From contig JAFEUB010000916.1 of the NCBI GenBank assembly GCA_024529925.1, positions 412,001 to 476,000 of the forward strand: DNA of 64,000 bases. Direction: 5' to 3'. Within the stretch, counting starts at the first letter, position 1. Every line of letters begins with the position of its first letter. Positions 46,801 to 54,551 of the stretch are shown here, one piece after another. Origin of the DNA: Ophthalmolycus amberensis (Eukaryota; Chordata; Actinopteri; Perciformes; Zoarcidae). The translations under genes were made by a program, and so were the position numbers. The notes under the pieces were generated by a model. The model ran no database searches. It saw only the letters and a program-made list of their open reading frames with translations, and was not told the DNA's origin.

Positions 46801-49173
46801 TTGTCCCCGTCCACCAGGTGTTGTCCCCGTCCACCAGGTGTTGTCCAGTAATACTGTTGTCCCCGTCCACCAGGTGTTGTCCCCGTCCACCAGGTGTTGT
46901 CCAGTAATACTGTTGACCCCGTCCACCAGGTGTTGTCCCCGTCCACCAGGTGTTGTCCAGTAATACTGTTGTCCCCGTCCACCAGGTGTTGTCCAGTAAT
47001 ACTGTTGTCCCCGTCCACCAGGTGTTGTCCAGTAATACTGTTGACCCCGTCCACCAGGTGTTGTCCAGTAATACTGTTGACCCCGTCCACCAGGTGTTGT
47101 CCAGTAATACTGTTGTCCCCGTCCACCAGGTGTTGTCCAGTAATACTGTTGACCCCGTCCACCAGGTGTTGTCCAGTAATACTGTTGTCCCCGTCCACCA
47201 GGTGTTGTCCAGTAATACTGTTGACCCCGTCCACCAGGTGTTGTCCCTGTCCACCAGGTGTTGTCCAGTAATACTCTTGTCCCCGTCCACCAGGTGTTGT
47301 CCCCGTCCACCAGGTGTTGTCCAGTAATACTGTTGTCCCCGTCCACCAGGTGTTGTCCAGTAATACTGTTGACCCCATCCACCAGGTGTTGTCCCCGTCC
47401 ACCAGGTGTTGTCCAGTAATACTGTTGTCCCTGTCCACCAGGTGTTGTCCAGTAATACTGTTGACCCCGTCCACCAGGTGTTGTCCAGTAATACTGTTGT
47501 CCCCGTCCACCAGGTGTTGTGCAGTAATACTGTTGTCTTCGTCCACCAGGTGTTGTCCGATGGGGAGCCGTGTGTCCTGTTCCAGGCCAGGAAGCTGTCT
47601 CTCCGCTATGAGAAGCAGAAGCAGCTGGACCTGACAGAGAGAGCCTTTTCTCCTCAGAAACCTGTCGACACCAGCGAGTCTGTCTGCCGCCAGGACAAGG
47701 CCACGTACGTACACCTGTCTGTCTGAGTGACCCGACTGTCTACCTGTCTGTCTGATTTACACAAACCTTTAAAAGCATCAGAAAACATAAATGATTTTGC
47801 ATTTTTTCTGATGTCTGTCTGTCTGTCTGTCTTCACCAGGCTGATCATGAGGTTTGGAGATGTGGAGGATTTGAGAGGCCTGTCCATCAGGTCAGTCATA
47901 CAACATGTCTGACAATCACTCACAAAAACACAACTTCATATAATGTTCATCAAGACAAATATGCGATCAAATGTTAAGTAAAAGAGGCGGTCACACTGAT
48001 AAGACAGATCTAACTTCTTCTTAATGTTACTCACCAAAACACATTTTGTACCTAACAAATCAGTTGACTGCATTTCCTTCCTCATAAAACATTTGCAAAG
48101 CCATTTTTATTTTTAAACCATTTAAGACCTCCATTGTTTATATTCATGTCAGCTTGCCGTCTTCTTCTTTGTTGGTGCAGTGTTGCATTTCTTAGTGCAT
48201 CACCACCTCCTGATGATCAGTGGAATAATGCGACACCATTGGCACAAAGGAAAAAGGGATCCTACTCATAACAAAACTGCTCACAGCGCTACCAGAGTTA
48301 AAAAGCTCCACATGGTATTTTAAGGCATAAAGGTCTACACAGCCATGCAAGCAGCTGAAACATTTACTGTAAAATTTGGACTGAAGGTCTCCTGTCGTGC
48401 CTCTGTTGTCAGACTGCAGCTGTCCAACACCTTCTACGAGTCTTCGGGTCAGTGGTGGTTCTCGGTGGACAGCGTCTCTCTGCTCTACAACACCTCTGAG
48501 GAGGCCGTGTTCAACGCCAGCGACGTGTACGCTCCGGCCTCCTCCTCCTACCACTGCCTCCACGTCAGCAGCCTGCAGCGCTACAGCGCCCTGCTGCTGC
48601 CCAGCACCGACCACGCCCGCCGCTGGAGCGTCACCTTCACCAACTTCCAGGTACCTGTCCAGCTTATTGCAGGTTTAAACTAAATTGACTGAAGCTTGGG
48701 GAAGTTTTATTTATTTATTTGCATGGAAATAGTTATTTTCCAGTACCACTTGACACTGACATAATATCTGCATTGATTGTTTGTTTGGATTTGAACTATG
48801 CTTACACACCCTGAATCCTAAGAGGATTTATTTCACTGTATGCTGACGATAAACTTGAATTCTGAACCGACACACTATGAATTTGATCTTCAAAATGTCC
48901 CTGTCTCCTCGTCAGATCCAGGCGTTCAACGTCACCTCCGGTACATTTTCTCCTGCAACCGTCTGCGCCACCTTCATGACGCCGGCCATCCTGATGGGCC
49001 TCATCACTTCCCTCATCCTGCTGCTGGTCCTGGCCTACGCCCTGCACATGGTCGTCCACCTGAAACACATCGAGCACGACGACGAACACAAGGCCGACGT
49101 CTACTTCCCCCAGAGCCCCGAACATCCCGAACACTGCTGTCTGGAAAACGACGCTGAGAAAAATATACTGTAG
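33620..49173 (+). CDS. atp6ap1l: V-type ATPase accessory protein 1-like (Ac45-like, atp6ap1l)
   Basis: The product is a type I membrane protein of the Ac45 family, which assists V-ATPase assembly and sorting in secretory and endolysosomal membranes. Exons: 33620-33723, 41504-41526 (23-bp micro-exon), 42303-42385, 42805-42885, 47550-47704, 47840-47890, 48413-48650, 48916-49173. Phases agree throughout and give 330 residues. The first exon encodes a leucine-rich signal peptide. The lumenal part contains Ac45-like segments and several N-x-S/T sites. One transmembrane helix lies at about 269-292, followed by a short acidic tail. The neighbour rps23 supports orthology with ATP6AP1L, which lies next to RPS23 in human. 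Intron 1 (7.8 kb) and intron 4 (4.7 kb) are swollen by mobile and tandem repeats. The first four exons are less conserved and rest mainly on phase and splice sites. Confidence 0.85.
33960..34145 (+). repeat. dispersed repeat family, copy in atp6ap1l intron 1
   Basis: This copy shares ordered motifs with 19870-20240 and 14815-14890, including AGAGCAACATGAT and TGCTCCACTATGTTCACCAGCT. It has no coding capacity. Confidence 0.45.
35024..35446. repeat. left terminal hAT block with 21-bp tandem repeats
   Basis: Terminal inverted repeat, GC-rich subterminal block, then about seven to eight copies of a unit like GAAAGTCAAAATTATGAGAT, then a TACTTAAACACAGTCATAGA segment. It is nearly the same as 39363-39860 but stops at AAACTGTGAATGCAG. 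Confidence 0.75.
35929..36750 (-). pseudogene. KLHL10-like kelch domain, partial
   Basis: Two segments with splice borders encode kelch repeats closest to KLHL10, a Cullin3 adaptor known from male germ cells. The first runs from about 36750 to 36420 and contains GPRAYHGTAVLNG, HRRCYVSVAVLGECIYAMGG and YRPETNQWSLLAPMHEHRSD, ending at a donor (AACAAG then GTGGGT). The second runs from 36297 to the stop at 35929, after an acceptor (CCCAAAAG), and contains VGGFDGSVRLSSAEV and SRSNFGIEVLNDRLYVVGG. They join in frame. One whole internal exon of KLHL10 (the kelch stretch between HNK and VGGFDG) is missing; the intron between them is only 122 bp. The BTB part is not attached in the same orientation. 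Confidence 0.75.
36751..37174 (+). pseudogene. KLHL10-like BTB/BACK fragment, plus-strand copy
   Basis: The segment encodes the end of a BTB domain and the start of BACK: FHIPGLSPDMMQLIIEFAYTG, then VQELLLAADQLNVMG, GEQLCPENCIGIFQVTD and FEAILRWIAHEPE. It matches KLHL10 in order. It begins directly at the inversion junction with the minus-strand kelch part and ends where the GTCGAAAAAAGTCAT repeats start. There is no start codon of the family and no attached kelch part, so it cannot make a normal protein. Confidence 0.75.
37175..37715. repeat. GCATGTCGAAAAAAGTCAT tandem array
   Basis: About 25-bp units of AGTCATCGTATAGCATGTCG followed by an A run, mixed with shorter AAAAAAGTCAT units, fill the stretch. 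The same units resume at 38539-38645 after an inserted hAT remnant. It lies exactly at the end of the plus-strand BTB/BACK fragment. Confidence 0.85.
37716..38538 (+). mobile_element. decayed hAT transposase remnant nested in the tandem array
   Basis: One frame encodes QWRFSHENIIKVNYEVAVVI, then AKHDKPFTEGEFIKDC. After a frame change it continues EFANVCLARNTEELSSDTKR, ending with a stop near 38182. This pattern resembles hAT transposase-derived proteins of the ZBED/GTF2IRD2 type. The right end is TTTGGACACCCCTG at 38538, a typical hAT terminus (inverse CAGGGGTGTCC). I found no matching left terminus, so the element is 5'-truncated. It lacks the catalytic parts and is dead. Confidence 0.6.
38686..39160 (-). 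pseudogene. KLHL10-like BTB/BACK fragment, minus-strand copy
   Basis: Read on the minus strand, it starts with an early BTB piece (FNSLRLEGNLCDAVIQVED, EIHKVVLCRCSTY; about 39160-39030) and a donor-like CA then GTGAGT. It then jumps after a deletion to VQELLLAADHFNVMAVVQTC and runs to WIAHEPE, ending at a donor (GAAG then GTGACC at 38685). The part 38686-39017 is a near-identical inverted copy of 36843-37174. The missing middle of BTB and the absent kelch part make it non-functional as a KLHL10 protein. Confidence 0.72.
39363..39967. repeat. right terminal hAT block, second copy
   Basis: This repeats the same GC-rich block and 21-bp array (about eleven units) and continues to the intact right terminus. 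Its own left terminus is CAGGTCTCAAACTCC, two bases shorter than the intact end, and is not flanked by TTTTAGAG. The intact pair of ends is therefore the outer pair. Confidence 0.75.
39976..41503. other. rest of atp6ap1l intron 1
   Basis: AT-rich intron DNA. I see no exon and no element with clear ends, only short simple repeats. The micro-exon at 41504-41526 closes it. Confidence 0.6.
42985..43020. repeat. left remnant of the splice-site minisatellite
   Basis: The sequence TCCACCAGGTGTTGTCCCCG and its flanks match the array at 46781-47549. The LINE begins directly after GTCCACTAG. This places the LINE insertion inside the array. Confidence 0.8.
43320..43640 (-). repeat. 18-bp tandem array in the LINE 3' region
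   Basis: About seventeen units of AAAGTGTTCAGAGTGTGC (plus-strand reading), with GTGTTCAGTGTGTGC variants, start right at the LINE stop codon. The array accounts for the cysteine-rich plus-strand frames and the LHTLNT-type minus-strand frame seen here; none of these is a gene. Confidence 0.9.
43641..46652 (-). CDS. LINE endonuclease/reverse transcriptase, intact frame
   Basis: The frame encodes 1003 residues without a stop. The N-terminal third is an APE-like endonuclease: GNVRSLPNKMDEL, FTETWL, SGDFNH and GRSDHN supply the usual N, E, D/N and D/H residues. The reverse transcriptase follows: SYRPVALTSHLMKTLERL, FYDFSSAFNT, GAPQGTVLAP, and the catalytic box as KFSDDSA. A YKYLGVHLNNKLDW segment and a C-terminal part follow, as in L2/Rex1-type proteins. 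The start at 46652 (MAARHVE) is chosen because upstream codons belong to the leader and the minisatellite, though the frame stays open to 47714. The N-terminus is unusually hydrophobic. All catalytic residues I can check are present, so the copy may be young. Confidence 0.85.
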   Translation of the reverse strand: MAARHVELVVVYLLFIAICTSVSGDPACSHGLTLVVYARDQLLAFRDTAVLPDERPAVPRELRRKKRGCRAGAERRARRRRYTPVLPSIIMGNVRSLPNKMDELAALTRHQREYRESSLMVFTETWLTELNPDTHATLDGFRIIRADRTTESGKRKGGGLAVFVNDRWCNSGHITVKEQTCTADIELLAVSMRPHYLPREFSHVIVVAAYIPPSADAEAACDVIHSATSRLLTQHPNALLLLSGDFNHAPPSSTLPTFTQYVKCHTRDNKTLDLLYANTKEAYISSPLPPLGRSDHNLVHLLPVYTTLAQKQPAVTRTVRRWTDGAEEALKDCFETTVWEVFSDAHGEDIDGLTDCITDYINFCVENTVPTRTVRCFSNGKPWISPEIKALLKEKKRVFRSGNKEELRTVQRELRMKIREGKDVYRMKMEDQLQQNNTAGVWKGLKAISGFKGPNQQPEGDQKWVNELNLFFNRFDQPSTPPPTQTSLLLQPPSSASTVDHYPLPTALGSPPHLSHPAPYDQQPTPTPTHSTPPPRVSLNQVRNELRRIKARKATGPDGISSRLLKSCADQLCGIAEHIFNLSLRLGKVPQLWKTSCVVPVPKNPRPKDLNSYRPVALTSHLMKTLERLVLAHLRPLVSSSLDPLQFAYQSGIGVDDAVIFLLQRCLSHLEKAGSTVRVMFYDFSSAFNTIQPLLLRDKLEQTGVDHHLTAWILDYLTNRPQYVRVRECESDRVSCSTGAPQGTVLAPFLFSIYTSDFKHNSANCHLQKFSDDSAIVGLISADDDREYRELNQDFLGWCQRNRLHINSSKTKELVVDFRRGKRPPLTPVSIQGLDIEVVKSYKYLGVHLNNKLDWTDHAHALYKKGQSRLFLLRRLRSFGVQGALLKTFFDSVVASAIFYGVVFWNSSIAAADRRRLDKLVRKASSVLGCPLDTVEVVGDRRMMAKLSSLMSHASHPMQDTLAALHSSFSHRLIHPRCLRERYRKSFLPAAVRLHNKLLSVDN
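46781..47549 (+). repeat. 36/20-bp minisatellite copying an atp6ap1l splice acceptor
   Basis: About two dozen copies of GTCCACCAGGTGTTGTCC, in 36-bp units (with AGTAATACTGTTG(T/A)CCCC) and 20-bp units. The array ends in the real acceptor of atp6ap1l exon 47550: GTCCACCAG then GTGTTGTCC. Each unit therefore contains a copy of the true intron-exon border. The next bases, CCA then GTAATA, look like a donor. Minus-strand frames through the array stay open because the 36-bp unit is a multiple of three. Confidence 0.95.
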
Positions 49174-49362
49174 AGTAGCCAAGGGGATGATTAGAGACTT
49201 CAAAAAGAGACACTGACTGATGCTGACAACTGACACCAAACCTCCGGTGGGATGGTACACGTCACGCTCAGGATTAGATTTTTTAAATATACATTTTGTT
49301 GTGTTTTTTTTTTTTTAATATTCCTTTTAGTGAATTTCTGCATTTGTCTTTATAAAAAATGT

Positions 49363-49379
49363 AATAAAATATAAATAAA
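49363..49379 (+). terminator. atp6ap1l: atp6ap1l polyadenylation signals
   Basis: Two AATAAA hexamers (49363-49368 and 49374-49379) lie about 190 bases after the stop codon. Confidence 0.6.
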
Positions 49380-50370
49380 AATGCATGTTTTGTTTTATCT
49401 ATATTTTTTGTCGTGGCAATTTTGTGAACCCACTCTGACAATGAGGTACGAGACAAAATCTCTTACACACAAACAAAAGAGGTTAGTTTGTAATATGCAC
49501 CCCGATGGGAACCTGTTCTCTCTTTAAACCTTGTCTTGGTCCTCCTCCTTTGGTCGGTGTTGCTTCTTTCAGTTAGTATCTTGCATGATTTTATTCGCAA
49601 AGCAAAGGTCAGCATCTTCTGATGATGTCCAAAAACAACAACAATGCCTTAGTTAAGGCAATCAGGCCAAAATGAATTCAGTCAAAGGTTACACTGTACA
49701 GGATTCAGCATGATCAAACACAGGGGATGTTAACATGATTACATAAACATGACTTCACTCACAGCTGGAATAAAATAGAAACGGCCTAATAAACTGTTAT
49801 TGTGAAAAGAAAAATTGATGAAACATTCATAATATTGAGCTCAGCTTTTATTATGTACTATATTGTCTGCATTTATGCATAAGTGTATTTATTTAAGAAT
49901 ATCAAGATAAAAAGTTTATTAAGTCACATGCACAGTAACAATAAGAGAAAATAAAGCATGACTACTTATATAATATATGTATAGAATATAAATAAAAGTT
50001 AAAAAGATGGATGTAGAATTAATGTGTTAAAATTATGTTTCGTTGAATAAGTATGTCCTGTGGGTAGCAGTAATGTTTCATAGAAGTCAAGCTACTGGTC
50101 CACACTCCACTCCAGTAGGTGGCGGTAATGCGCCTCTAAACTGGTCAACCACCAGTAAACACCAACGAAGAAGATATTTCATAGAAGAAGAAGACGACTG
50201 GCACTGACTTGATGGGAGTATTTACAGATACCAACTTGTGTGACTATAATAAACTCCACATTATTTAAAGCACAGGTTTATTCATTTTGAATTCAATTCT
50301 CTACTTTTGCCGGTTTTCTTCTTCGGTTTAGCATGTTGGCTATTTAGCGTAGCTAACTGTAGAGTAGTTC
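49380..50370. other. intergenic region between atp6ap1l and pde12
   Basis: No exon is supported. At about 50095-50200 there is a fish-type dispersed repeat (CACTCCAGTAGGTGGCGGTAATGCGCC, then GTCAACCACCAGTAAACACC, then GAAGAAGAAGA) that ends about 180 bases before the pde12 CRE. Confidence 0.55.
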
Positions 50371-50380
50371 CACCACCAGG

Positions 50381-50407
50381 TGACGTCAGGAAGGTGACAT
50401 ATAAATA
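50381..50407 (+). promoter_or_regulatory. pde12: pde12 core promoter: CRE and TATA box
   Basis: A full palindromic CRE, TGACGTCA, lies at 50381-50388 and a TATAAATA box at 50400-50407. This is about 105 bases before the first ATG of pde12, with room for a start site near 50430-50440. The layout suggests CREB/ATF input. Confidence 0.65.
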
Positions 50408-50510
50408 GGGAACCACGCGACTTAACGATAACGTTACAGGCGTAGTTTAACGATTATAACTAGTGTGGGTTTTTTGCCTTTAGTGTCCTCTTCCTGCCGC
50501 CGCGGACTTC

Positions 50511-53500
50511 ATGTTGAACCACCTATCCGCTGCCCTCGCACTGCTCCCTCGCCGCCTCCTGCTCGCCTCCTCACCGAGGACTCTGACCAGCCTCCTCGGC
50601 AGGATGGAGATGGCCCGCACCGCCTGCGGTGAGGTGTCTCCCCGGGGAGCCCAAACTCACCATCTCCTTCCGCCTGGACGACGGCAGCCACAAGAACATG
50701 CTGCGGGACCAGGACGAGCCGCTGGGCAAGGTCCTGGTCCGGATCTCCAACGGCCTCGCCAAGGGCCAAGGCAAGAAGTCGAAGAAGAAGAGGAACAACA
50801 ACAAGGGACCGCAGCCGGAGCCCGCCGTGGTGAAGCTGTACCACGAGGGTGAAGAGGTGTCCGACACGGTGCTGAACTCAGAGGCGTGGCGGGACGGATC
50901 CGTGCTTCACGTGGGAGACATTGAATACTCGATCCGGAGGAACGCGCCGACGTTCGTCACCGCGGAGCTCCCGGTGGCCCTGCTGGCCGGGTTCCCCGTC
51001 TGCCCCAACCTGGAGGTAGAGTTTGGACACCTCCAGGACTGCGAGTTCACGTGGTATAAAGAAAATACCCCAAATACCCCAAACGCAAGGTAATTAATTA
51101 CACTATAAAAACATACAGTGGCGTTTTTATATGTAAAAAATAAGGTGGGACACCAACCACGAAAGATTGGCCAGGTCTTGTACACAAACTCGTACAGAAA
51201 GAGAGACAGGAATATGGAGAGACAGACAGCCAAAGAGAGAGAGACAGACAGACAGACGGACACGTCCTCGACCAAGTACCATCTCCACCAAACAGCAGAC
51301 ATGGAAAATCCTGTCATGTTTACTGTAACGTAGGAGTCGGTGTGACAAAGACACACATTTAGAGCTTGTGATTTGGGCTGCATAAAGAGAAGGTTTTTAA
51401 AAAGTCATTTTTCTCTTTATTGTCACAGCCCTGAAGCTGCCGAAGAACTTCCACGTCAGGACGGCAGCTGGGCCGAGGTAGGATGTGGGAGAGTCCACGT
51501 CCCGTCCAATCAGGACATCGGCTTCAGGCTCAAGCTGCTCTGCACGCCTAAAGATGGAGGACGCAGTGGCCCGGCCAAGGAGCTGGTCTCTGTGGGGGCC
51601 GTAGAGGCCGGACCAGGCGCGTGCACGTTCGACAACCGCCACGCGTACACCGTCAGAGAGGCGGAGTGGCCGGCAGTGAGGGTGGTGACGTACAACATCC
51701 TGGCCGACGTCTACGCTCAGACAGAACTCTCTAAGACGGTGCTTTACCCGTACTGCGCGCCCTACGCCCTGCAGCTGGACTACAGGCAGAACCTGATCAA
51801 GAAGGAGCTGGCCGGATACAACGCTGACATCGTCTGTCTGCAGGAGGTCGACACGGGTAATTATGGCGGGACATGACTCGTTGCTTAAGAAGTTTGTCTC
51901 CATATTTTCTGTCATCGGGTGGATGTGCACGTCTGCTCTCTCGACTTTCTTCGTGTGCTATGGACTCTGTAGGGGTGTTTTCGGACAGTCTGACTCCAGC
52001 TCTGGACGCCTTCGGTCTGGATGGTGTTTTTAGGATCAAAGAGAAGCAGCATGAAGGACTGGCCACTTTCTACCGCAGGTCAGGTCTGCCAACAACCACA
52101 GTCTGAAGAAAATGTTGCAGCCACATATGATGCACATGGGCACAGGCTGTAATTTAAAATGTTTAGATAGCTGTCCAACAGTACATGTGAGTGTTCGTGC
52201 TACAAGTGAACTCAAATACTCGAACTGTTCTGAGTATGAAAGACGTGTTGCAACATTTACACTTTCTTTTATATTCACAAACAATGAATGAATGAACAGC
52301 AAAATAGTGGATATTAAACTCTGTAATCCAGCTGGTGGCTGTATCATGGCAAATGTTAGCTTTTAAACATTTTATAAATTATTTAATTTCCTTTTCTACT
52401 CCTCAATTAACTGGACTGATCTTGTCTACAGCTGCAGGTCTAAATGTTGTTTGTCAGGTGTAGAACTAGTGTTATAGCTACTGAACAGCTCCCCCTGGTG
52501 GAGAATCCACAGTCTGACAGTAAAGGTCGGGTTATGTTTGATCGGAACAAGTTAATTTCAATCAAAAGGGTTTATTGTTCAAATCTGATTATCTCGCAGG
52601 TCAAACCCTCCACTGCTGTGATCACGCCTCTCTCTTTCCTCTCACAACCCAGGATGTATTGTAACCACAGTGTTTAGTTGATAATATATAAGTCAGGTTA
52701 TAATTATAAACTAATTTTGTCTTGTTTAGGTCAAAGTTTCAGCTGCTGAGCCAGCATGACATCGTGCTGAGCGAGGCTCTGACCTCTGACCCCATCCATT
52801 CGACGCTGCTGGAGAGCGTTTCTGCTAACAGCGGTCTGAAGGGCAAGATACTGAAGAGGTCCACCGCCATGCAGGTACTGCTGTACTAACTCAGAACGAC
52901 ACGCATTTTTGCCTTTTTGTGACATTTAATGGGCTAATAAGTTAATCAAAAGAATAATAGACAAAAATAATAATAACAAAAATAATCAGGGTTTACACAG
53001 ACTGTATGTAAGAAGTTTTTTTTAGCAAGCAAAACTGTTAAAATTAACTTTCATGAAATGAAAACACACCGTGAAATGATTTAAGTTCTAAGACGAAAAC
53101 ACAGACAACCCCCAGACCGGACAACGTTGTGGTAACGACCTGGCAATCACAGTAAGCCCCGCCCTAAAGCATCCCCTGCTTTATGGTCTATTTGACTCTA
53201 AATGGACCATAATGTACTAAATGAACATCATGCTGTATTGAAGAAGACTTGAAACGAGAGATTGAGACCATAAACTCATGTTTACAATGTTTACTGAGGT
53301 AATAAATCAAGAGAGAAGTAGAGTCATTTTCTCATTGACTTCTATACAACCAGAGGAGTTGCCCCCTGCTGGACATGAGAGAGAATGCAGGTTTAAGGCA
53401 GTTCCTCATTTGCTTCACTTTTCAGACCTGGAGGTTACCGTCTGGGTTTACTACACTGGGCACACGCTTTGTGAATCTGCGTTGTGACTCTTGTGTTTCC

Positions 53501-54551
53501 TGACTTGTTTCTCTGCAGGTCAGTGTGCTCGAGGACCTGAAGAAACCAGGCAGGAAGGTCTGCGTGGCCAACACTCACCTGTACTGGCACCCGAAAGGTA
53601 GAGCGCCTCATTCCTCTGTGAACACACCTGAGTCACTGATGTCAGAGAGCAGAGGGACGACTTGTACCCTTTAATTAATCTGTGCAAGGACACATTTCTA
53701 AACGACTGAATTAATATTTTTTATTTTTTTTTGAAGGAGGGAATGTTCGTTTGGTCCAGATGGGTGTGGCTCTGCGACACCTGAGTCACGTGATCAACGA
53801 GGTCGCACCTGGAGCCCCTCTGCTCTTTTGTGGTGACTTTAACTCCTCTCCTAACTCAGGTAACCCAAACTCAAGCTCACAGCAGCACCTGTCTCCACCA
53901 GTATTCACTTTGCCTTAACTTCAGTTGAGGCTCATACGACTATTGACAATATTCGACTTGATGCATTCTGTGTTTGAGTCATTTGTTCGTCTTCCTCTTC
54001 CTGTCTGCAGGTGTGTTCCAGCTGCTCAGTGAGACGGCGGTTCCTCTGCAGCATGCAGACTGGAGCAGCTCTGGTCCAGAGGAGTCCTGCAGGATGGAGC
54101 TGCTCTCTACTTTTCCCCCTCTGCTGAGCGCCTGCAGCCAGCCGGCCTACACCAACTACGTGGGAGGATTTCACGGCTGCCTGGACTACATCTTCATACA
54201 GCCAGACAGCATGCAGGTACTGATACTGATACTAATACTGGTACTGGTACTGATAGTACTGGTGTACTGGTAATTTGGTCTGAAAAAAATCAATCTTAAA
54301 TCAAAGGGCCACTGATGCACCATGGGTAAGTGTTTTACGCAGGCAATAGAGTTCATCGTCCATGTGATAGTTCTGTGGTTCCCATGATTTATTTAGTGTG
54401 TGTGTGTGTGTGTGTGTGTGCGTGTGCGCAGGTGGAGCAGGTGATCCCTCTGCCCACCCACCAGGAGGTCACCACCTACGAGGCTCTTCCCAGCGTCGCG
54501 CATCCCTCCGATCACATCGCTCTGATCTGTGACCTGCGCTGGAACCCCTGA
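50511..54551 (+). CDS. pde12: 2',5'-phosphodiesterase 12 (pde12), exon-1 frameshift
   Basis: PDE12 is a mitochondrial EEP-family nuclease that degrades 2-5A and trims poly(A) of mitochondrial RNAs. Exons: 50511-51089, 51429-51856, 51973-52078, 52730-52874, 53519-53597, 53737-53859, 54011-54216, 54432-54551. Without one base in exon 1 this gives about 594 residues (human about 609). The N-terminus (MLNHLSAALALLPRRLLLAS) is a likely mitochondrial targeting sequence. Catalytic motifs: LQEVD in exon 2, NTHLYWHPKG, CGDFNSSPNS, and PSDHIAL near the end. Anomaly: the N-terminus up to MEMARTAC is in one frame, while RCLPGEPKLTISF onward is in the next. One extra G in TGCGGTGAGG at about 50627-50629 explains it. 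No downstream in-frame ATG lies before residue M of KNMLRD (about 50698), which would lose the targeting sequence. Confidence 0.9.
53130..53405 (+). repeat. dispersed repeat, copy A in a pde12 intron
   Basis: Segments AAGCCCCGCCCTAAAGCAT, GGACCATAATGTACTAAATG, TGTTTACTGAGGTAATAAATC and AGAGAATGCAGG occur in this order here and in inverse order at 61295-61560. It is a non-coding interspersed element about 270 bp long. Confidence 0.75.

Noticed and set aside
46653..47714. N-terminal extension of the LINE protein to 1357 residues
   Set aside because: The added part is a translation of the LINE leader, the minisatellite and antisense atp6ap1l exon sequence, so it is not part of the element.
46894..47726. 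Plus-strand proteins with HQVLSSNTV or STRCCPVIL repeats
   Set aside because: They are read from the minisatellite; only the last part (from 47550) is real atp6ap1l exon.
50620..50640. Splice donor (CTGCG then GTGAGG) as explanation for the pde12 frame change
   Set aside because: The conserved protein continues directly after this point with no acceptor or gap, so an intron does not fit; one extra base does.
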